From NCBI GenBank assembly GCA_902588315.1, contig CACIOP010000012.1, positions 1-33,644 on the forward strand: a stretch of DNA of 33,644 nt. The letters are read 5' to 3'. The DNA is from an uncultured Pelagibacteraceae bacterium (GTDB lineage Bacteria; Pseudomonadota; Alphaproteobacteria; Pelagibacterales; Pelagibacteraceae). Shown piece after piece: positions 27,285 through 33,644 of the stretch; position 1 is the stretch's first letter, and every line of letters starts with the position of its first letter. The translations under genes and the position numbers were made by a program. The notes under the pieces were generated by a model, which saw only the letters and a program-made list of their open reading frames with translations, was not told the origin of the DNA and ran no database searches.

Positions 27285-28535
27285 ATGATTAAATATATGA
27301 ATTTAATTGGAAGAAAAGCTCGCAAAGCTAGTGAGTATAAAGTTACAACTGAAGTAAAAAATAAAGTCTTAAATGATTACGCGAAATTAATTAAGAATGA
27401 AAAAAAATATATTATAAATCAAAATTCAAAAGATATTAATTACGCAAGAAAAAGAAGGTTAAAAGAGAACTTAATAAAAAGACTTCATTTAGATGAAATT
27501 AAATTGAATGGAATTATAAATTCTATTTTAAAAATAGCTAAATTAAGGGATCCTATAAATAACACTTTAGAAAAATGGAAAAGGCCAAATGGTTTAAATA
27601 TAAAAAGAGTATCAATACCAATTGGAGTTATTGGTGTTATCTATGAAAGTAGACCAAATGTAACTTCAGATGTTGCTAGTCTTTGTTTTAAATCTGGAAA
27701 TGTAGTGATTTTGAAAGGAGGCTCTGAGGCCATAAATTCAAACAAAGCTTTAGCTAAGTTGTTTAGAAAAGCACTTAAAAAAAATAAAGTTGATGAAAAC
27801 TTTATACAATTTATCGATTCAAAACAAAGGAGGATTGTGGATATTATGCTTTCTAAAATGAAAAAATATATCGATGTCATAATACCTCGTGGTGGAAAAA
27901 ATTTAGTTAAAAAAGTTTTAGAATTATCCAAAGTACCTATAATTGGGCACTTAGAGGGACTTTGTCATACTTATATAGATAAGGATGCAGAATTAAAAAT
28001 GGCTAAAGAAATTGTTTATAACGCTAAATTAAGAAATACAAGTATTTGTGGTGCAACTGAAACTATTCTTATTCATAAAAATATAGTCAAAAAATTTTGC
28101 AATCCTATTTTGCAGGCACTTGAAAATAATGGTTGTAAAATAATTGGTGATAAGATTTTGAAGAGTTATTACAAAGGTCAAGTATATCCTGCAAAAGAAA
28201 AAGATTGGTCAACTGAATATTTGGCATCAATTGTATCTGTTAAAATTGTTAAAAATTCTGAAGAGGCAATTAAGCATATTAATAAATATGGTACTATGCA
28301 CACTGACTCCATCATTACAAAAAATAAAAAAACAGCAAAATACTTCTTAAAAAATGTTAAAAGTTCAATTGCAATGCATAATACCTCAACTCAATTTGCT
28401 GATGGTGGTGAATTTGGATTTGGTGGAGAAGTTGGAATTTCTACTAATACACTGCCACCAAGAGGTCCTGTAGGTTTAAATCAATTAATTTCATATAAAT
28501 ATGAAATCACTAGTAATGGTAAAATAAGAAATTAA
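27285..28535 (+). CDS. proA: Gamma-glutamyl phosphate reductase
   Basis: A 416-residue NADPH-dependent reductase, the second proline-synthesis enzyme. It has RVSIPIGVIGVIYESRPNVT (about 108), LKGGSEAINSN, PRGGKNL, the catalytic Cys255 in RNTSICGATET, and FADGGEFGFGGEVGISTN. The ATG directly follows the proB stop; a second ATG four codons in is possible. It is followed after one base by nadD. Confidence 0.97.
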   Translation: MIKYMNLIGRKARKASEYKVTTEVKNKVLNDYAKLIKNEKKYIINQNSKDINYARKRRLKENLIKRLHLDEIKLNGIINSILKIAKLRDPINNTLEKWKRPNGLNIKRVSIPIGVIGVIYESRPNVTSDVASLCFKSGNVVILKGGSEAINSNKALAKLFRKALKKNKVDENFIQFIDSKQRRIVDIMLSKMKKYIDVIIPRGGKNLVKKVLELSKVPIIGHLEGLCHTYIDKDAELKMAKEIVYNAKLRNTSICGATETILIHKNIVKKFCNPILQALENNGCKIIGDKILKSYYKGQVYPAKEKDWSTEYLASIVSVKIVKNSEEAIKHINKYGTMHTDSIITKNKKTAKYFLKNVKSSIAMHNTSTQFADGGEFGFGGEVGISTNTLPPRGPVGLNQLISYKYEITSNGKIRN

Positions 28536-28536
28536 A

Positions 28537-29058
28537 TTGAATAACACAAAAATAAAAATTGGTTTATTAGGTGGATCGTTTGATCCTGCACATAAAGGAC
28601 ATTTGGCAATTTCTAAGGAAGCAAAGAAAAGATTCAAACTCAAAAAAGTTATTTGGGCAATTACAAAAAAAAATCCATTTAAAATAGAGAGTAAGACATC
28701 TGTTACTGACAGAATTAAATATTGTAAAAAAATTATTAGTACAAATTCATTTATTAAGGTTAAATTTTATGAAAAAATTATTAAATCAAATAAAACTATT
28801 AATTTAATCAATCATTTAAAAAAAGATAAAAGCATTGAAATTTATTTTTTAATGGGTGCCGACAACCTTATTAACTTTCATAAATGGCATAAATCTAAAT
28901 TAATTTCACAAAAATGTAACATCCTAGTTTTTGACCGACATGGGTATAAAAAAAATTCTTTAAAATCAAAGACATTTAAGCAACTTAATAAGACCAATCT
29001 AGAGTTTATTGAGTTTAATAAAGTCAACATTTCATCTTCTCAATTAAGAAAAATTTGA
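28537..29058 (+). CDS. nadD: Nicotinate-nucleotide adenylyltransferase
   Basis: A 173-residue nucleotidyltransferase that makes deamido-NAD from nicotinate mononucleotide. The N-terminal GLLGGSFDPAHKGHLA holds the HxGH motif (His19-His22), with MGADNLINFHKWHK in the middle and the C-terminal ISSSQLRK as the ISSTxIR-like signature. It is slightly shorter than usual (about 190-215). The start is a TTG one base after the proA stop. The position between proA and rsfS is the standard alphaproteobacterial order. Confidence 0.94.
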   Translation: MNNTKIKIGLLGGSFDPAHKGHLAISKEAKKRFKLKKVIWAITKKNPFKIESKTSVTDRIKYCKKIISTNSFIKVKFYEKIIKSNKTINLINHLKKDKSIEIYFLMGADNLINFHKWHKSKLISQKCNILVFDRHGYKKNSLKSKTFKQLNKTNLEFIEFNKVNISSSQLRKI

Positions 29059-29075
29059 TAATCTAAATTCAATTA

Positions 29076-29426
29076 ATGGACAAAATTTCAGACCTAAAAG
29101 AAATTGTAATCAACACACTAGATCTCAATAAAGCTCAAGACATTGTAACAATTGATCTTAAAGACAAAAGTTCTATGGCTGATTACATGATCATAGCAAG
29201 TGGAACATCATCTAGACATATTCAATCTTTATCAGAACAAGTTTTAGAAAAACTTAAAAATAACGGTGTAAAGGATTCTAAAATTGAAGGTAAAGAAAGT
29301 GGAGAATGGAAACTTGTTGATGGGATTGATTTGATTGTTCATATTTTTCATCCAGAAAAAAGAAAATTTTATGAATTAGAGAAAATTTGGTCAGAGCTAA
29401 TTCCAAAAGAAAAAGTGATGATATGA
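29076..29426 (+). CDS. rsfS: Ribosomal silencing factor RsfS (Iojap family)
   Basis: A 116-residue protein with the Iojap signature: DKSSMADYMIIASGTSSRHIQSLSE (about 30-54) then KIEGKESGEWKLVDG and DLIVHIFHPEKRKFYELEKIW. RsfS binds L14 and blocks subunit joining under starvation. In most alphaproteobacteria rlmH follows directly; here ctpA follows with an ATGA overlap of 4 bases. Confidence 0.95.
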   Translation: MDKISDLKEIVINTLDLNKAQDIVTIDLKDKSSMADYMIIASGTSSRHIQSLSEQVLEKLKNNGVKDSKIEGKESGEWKLVDGIDLIVHIFHPEKRKFYELEKIWSELIPKEKVMI

Positions 29427-30562
29427 AAAAAATTAAATTTTTATTATTAATTTTTTTTTCTGTCTTTTATTTAAATAAAACAGTTATTTCAGCTGAAATT
29501 GATATTTATAAAAAAATTGATCTCTTCGGTGAGGTTCTAGAAAAAATTAATAAAGAGTATGTTGATGAGTTCAACCAATCTGAGAGTATGGACTCTGCTA
29601 TCAATGGACTTTTACAATCCTTAGATCCTTATTCATCCTACATGTCTCCTAAAATTTTTGATGAAATGCAAACAGAAACCAGTGGTGAATTTGGTGGACT
29701 AGGAATTGAAGTTAGCATGGAGGCTGGTGTGGTAAAAGTAATTTCACCAATAGATGATACACCTGCATCTAGGGCTGGATTAAAAGCTGGTGATTACATA
29801 GTCAAAATAAATGATGTCCAGGTTCAAGGAAAATCATTAAGTGAAGCTGTTGATTTAATGAGAGGACCTGTAGGTTCTGGAATAGAGTTAACAGTAAGAC
29901 GAAGAGGCGAAAGAAAAGCGCTAACATTTAATATCATAAGAGAAGTTATTCAGGTTCAATCTGTAAAATCTGAAATTATAGATGAAAATATTGGATACAT
30001 CAGGCTTACTTCATTTAACGATAACAGTAGTGATCAAATAGAAAAACAAATTAAAAAACTTAAGAAAGATAAAAACTTAAATTCATTTATTTTAGATTTA
30101 AGAAATAATCCTGGAGGTCTTTTATCTCAAGCAATAAAGATATCAGATTTTTTTCTGGAAAATGGAGAGATAGTTTCAACAAAAAGCAGAAAAAAATCTG
30201 AAAATAGAAAATGGTTTGCAAAAAAAGGAGATATTACCGATGGAAAAACACTATTGGTTTTAATTAACTATGGTTCAGCATCTGCTTCTGAAATTGTTGC
30301 TGGAGCTTTAAAGGATCACAAAAGAGCAATCATCGTTGGTGAAAATAGCTTTGGTAAAGGTTCTGTCCAATCCATTATTCCTTTAAAAAATCGTGGTGCT
30401 ATCAGATTAACTGTCGCAAAATATTATCTTCCTTCTGGAAAATCTATTTCTGAAGTAGGTGTTAGACCAGATATTGAAGTAAATGAGGAAGGTGATGATT
30501 TTAGAATAAAAACTGATACTGATAATCAATTAAACTACGCTATTAAGTTACTTAACGGATAA
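29423..30562 (+). CDS. ctpA: C-terminal processing protease CtpA (S41)
   Basis: A 379-residue periplasmic serine protease. The ATG at 29423 gives a clean signal peptide (MKKIKFLLLIFFSVFYLNKT, cleavage near VISA-E); upstream in-frame codons inside rsfS would spoil it. A PDZ domain follows (about 85-165) with FGGLGIEVSME and RAGLKAGDYIVKIND, then the peptidase core with LDLRNNPGGLL, the catalytic Ser287 in GSASASEIV and Lys312 in NSFGKGSVQ. It trims or degrades periplasmic proteins and in proteobacteria often controls murein hydrolases. It overlaps rsfS by 4 bases and is followed after 1 base by rppH. Confidence 0.95.
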   Translation: MKKIKFLLLIFFSVFYLNKTVISAEIDIYKKIDLFGEVLEKINKEYVDEFNQSESMDSAINGLLQSLDPYSSYMSPKIFDEMQTETSGEFGGLGIEVSMEAGVVKVISPIDDTPASRAGLKAGDYIVKINDVQVQGKSLSEAVDLMRGPVGSGIELTVRRRGERKALTFNIIREVIQVQSVKSEIIDENIGYIRLTSFNDNSSDQIEKQIKKLKKDKNLNSFILDLRNNPGGLLSQAIKISDFFLENGEIVSTKSRKKSENRKWFAKKGDITDGKTLLVLINYGSASASEIVAGALKDHKRAIIVGENSFGKGSVQSIIPLKNRGAIRLTVAKYYLPSGKSISEVGVRPDIEVNEEGDDFRIKTDTDNQLNYAIKLLNG

Positions 30563-30563
30563 T

Positions 30564-31037
30564 ATGAATAAAAATTTAAAAGATTTACCACTGAGAAGTG
30601 GGGTCGGAATTGTGTTATTAAATAAAGAAAATAAAGTATTCGTAGCGAAAAGAATAGATAATCCTAAAAATTTTTGGCAAATGCCTCAGGGTGGTGTTGA
30701 TGAGGGAGAGGATAATTTAAAAGCTGCATTTAGAGAACTAGAGGAAGAAACAAGTATCAAAAGCGTAGAACTTATAAAAGAATTAGATGGTACATTAACC
30801 TATGATTTACCTGATAGATTACTAGGTATTATTTGGAAAGGTAAGTACAAAGGTCAGAAGCAAAAATGGTTTTTAATGCGATTTATTGGAAATGATAATG
30901 AAATAAACATTAATACATCTAATCCAGAATTTTTAGATTGGAAGTGGATCGACTTAGATTTAATTACTGATGTTGTTGTTGATTTTAAACATCATGTTTA
31001 CAAAGAACTTAAAGAAAAAGTAAAAAAATTAATTTAG
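30564..31037 (+). CDS. rppH: RNA pyrophosphohydrolase RppH
   Basis: A 157-residue Nudix hydrolase that removes pyrophosphate from the 5' end of mRNA and so starts decay. It begins LPLRSGVGIVLLN, then WQMPQGGVDEGED. The Nudix box runs from Gly43 to Glu62 (GGVDEGE...RELEEETS); the usual final Gly is Ser64. QKWFLMRF follows, as in RppH. It starts one base after ctpA, and its stop overlaps the end of atpC on the other strand by 9 bases. Confidence 0.93.
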   Translation: MNKNLKDLPLRSGVGIVLLNKENKVFVAKRIDNPKNFWQMPQGGVDEGEDNLKAAFRELEEETSIKSVELIKELDGTLTYDLPDRLLGIIWKGKYKGQKQKWFLMRFIGNDNEININTSNPEFLDWKWIDLDLITDVVVDFKHHVYKELKEKVKKLI

Positions 31038-31420
31038 AGTTTTTAAAACTTCAACTTTTTGATCTGCTAAATATTTAGATTGATCATTAATATCGGTTTT
31101 ATTAGCCTCTTCTTCTGCCTGTTTAAGTAAATCTTGTTGCTTTGATTTATCCATATCAGCAAGATTAAAAATTGTACTTGTTAAAATAGATAGATTGTTA
31201 TTTTTAAACTCAACAATCCCATCTTCAACATAGTAATTTTCATCACCTGATTTTGATAAAATCTTAATTATCCCAGGTTTTAAAAAGGAAATAATAGAAA
31301 TATGATCCTTCAATATTCCCATCTCTCCTTCAAAAGCAGGGACCACAACTTCTGAAACATCATCTTTTACTAAAAAAGATTTTTCAGGATTTACTATTTC
31401 AACTTTAAACTCTTCGCTCA

Positions 31421-31421
<1 letters not shown>
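31029..31421 (-). CDS. atpC: ATP synthase epsilon subunit
   Basis: A 130-residue subunit of the F1 central stalk. It starts MSEEFKVEIVNPEKSF, has FEGEMGILKDHISIIS and a YYVEDGIVEF beta segment, and ends in a C-terminal helical region (KSKQQDLLKQAEEEA). The ATG overlaps the atpD stop by one base (TAATG). It converges on rppH with a 9-base overlap, so no terminator sits after the operon in the usual place. Confidence 0.96.

Positions 31422-33644
<2,223 letters not shown>

Noticed and set aside
29387..29422. Longer CtpA start inside rsfS
   Set aside because: The ATG at 29423 gives a clean signal peptide and an ATGA coupling; the longer form puts charged residues before it.

Overview
This is a gene-dense, very A+T-rich stretch of a streamlined alphaproteobacterial chromosome. 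The best match is the SAR11 clade (Pelagibacterales): coding density is extreme, intergenic gaps are usually 0-50 bases, neighbouring genes often overlap by 1 or 4 bases, and lysine, asparagine and isoleucine codons dominate. Alphaproteobacterial hallmarks are a class I lysyl-tRNA synthetase, ChvG/ChvI, RegA, a hisC-tyrC / metX-metW block and a SAM-II riboswitch. I call 36 protein genes, two of them cut by the window edges. There are no tRNA or rRNA genes, insertion sequences, phage genes or CRISPR arrays, and no gene-free stretch longer than 300 bases.

Layout. (1) 1-8168, minus strand: polA, chvI-chvG, ahcY, tsaE, then the amgK-murU pair for cell-wall amino-sugar recycling. (2) 8283-9390: bioY (plus) running into regA (minus). 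(3) 9558-12663, plus: a three-gene polyamine operon of a PLP decarboxylase, a deoxyhypusine-synthase-like protein and an agmatinase-like hydrolase. (4) 12660-16192, minus: lysS, pyrD, rpmB and a queuosine-precursor transporter. (5) 16284-19838, plus: trkH, an AmpG-type muropeptide permease and a cytoplasmic NlpC/P60 peptidase. (6) 19835-21813, minus: hisC-tyrC for aromatic amino acids. (7) 22006-24441, plus: metX-metW-gloB behind a SAM-II riboswitch. (8) 24506-31037, plus: rplU, rpmA, obgE, proB, proA, nadD, rsfS, ctpA, rppH. (9) 31029-33644, minus: atpC, atpD and the 3' part of atpG.

How the parts connect. Methionine and the methyl cycle appear twice: metX/metW under SAM control and ahcY for removing S-adenosylhomocysteine. 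Peptidoglycan recycling also appears twice, as AmpG plus NlpC/P60 and as AmgK plus MurU. The polyamine operon probably makes putrescine and then a longer polyamine through the DHS-like enzyme, whose substrate cannot be read from sequence.

Most of the window is ordinary core genome. The items most worth a second look are the polyamine operon and its leader, the SAM-II riboswitch with an overlapping A-tract/T-tract hairpin, the hairpin filling the rpmA-obgE gap, and the fact that all four convergent gene pairs overlap at their stop codons with no room for a terminator. I see no clearly novel multi-gene system.
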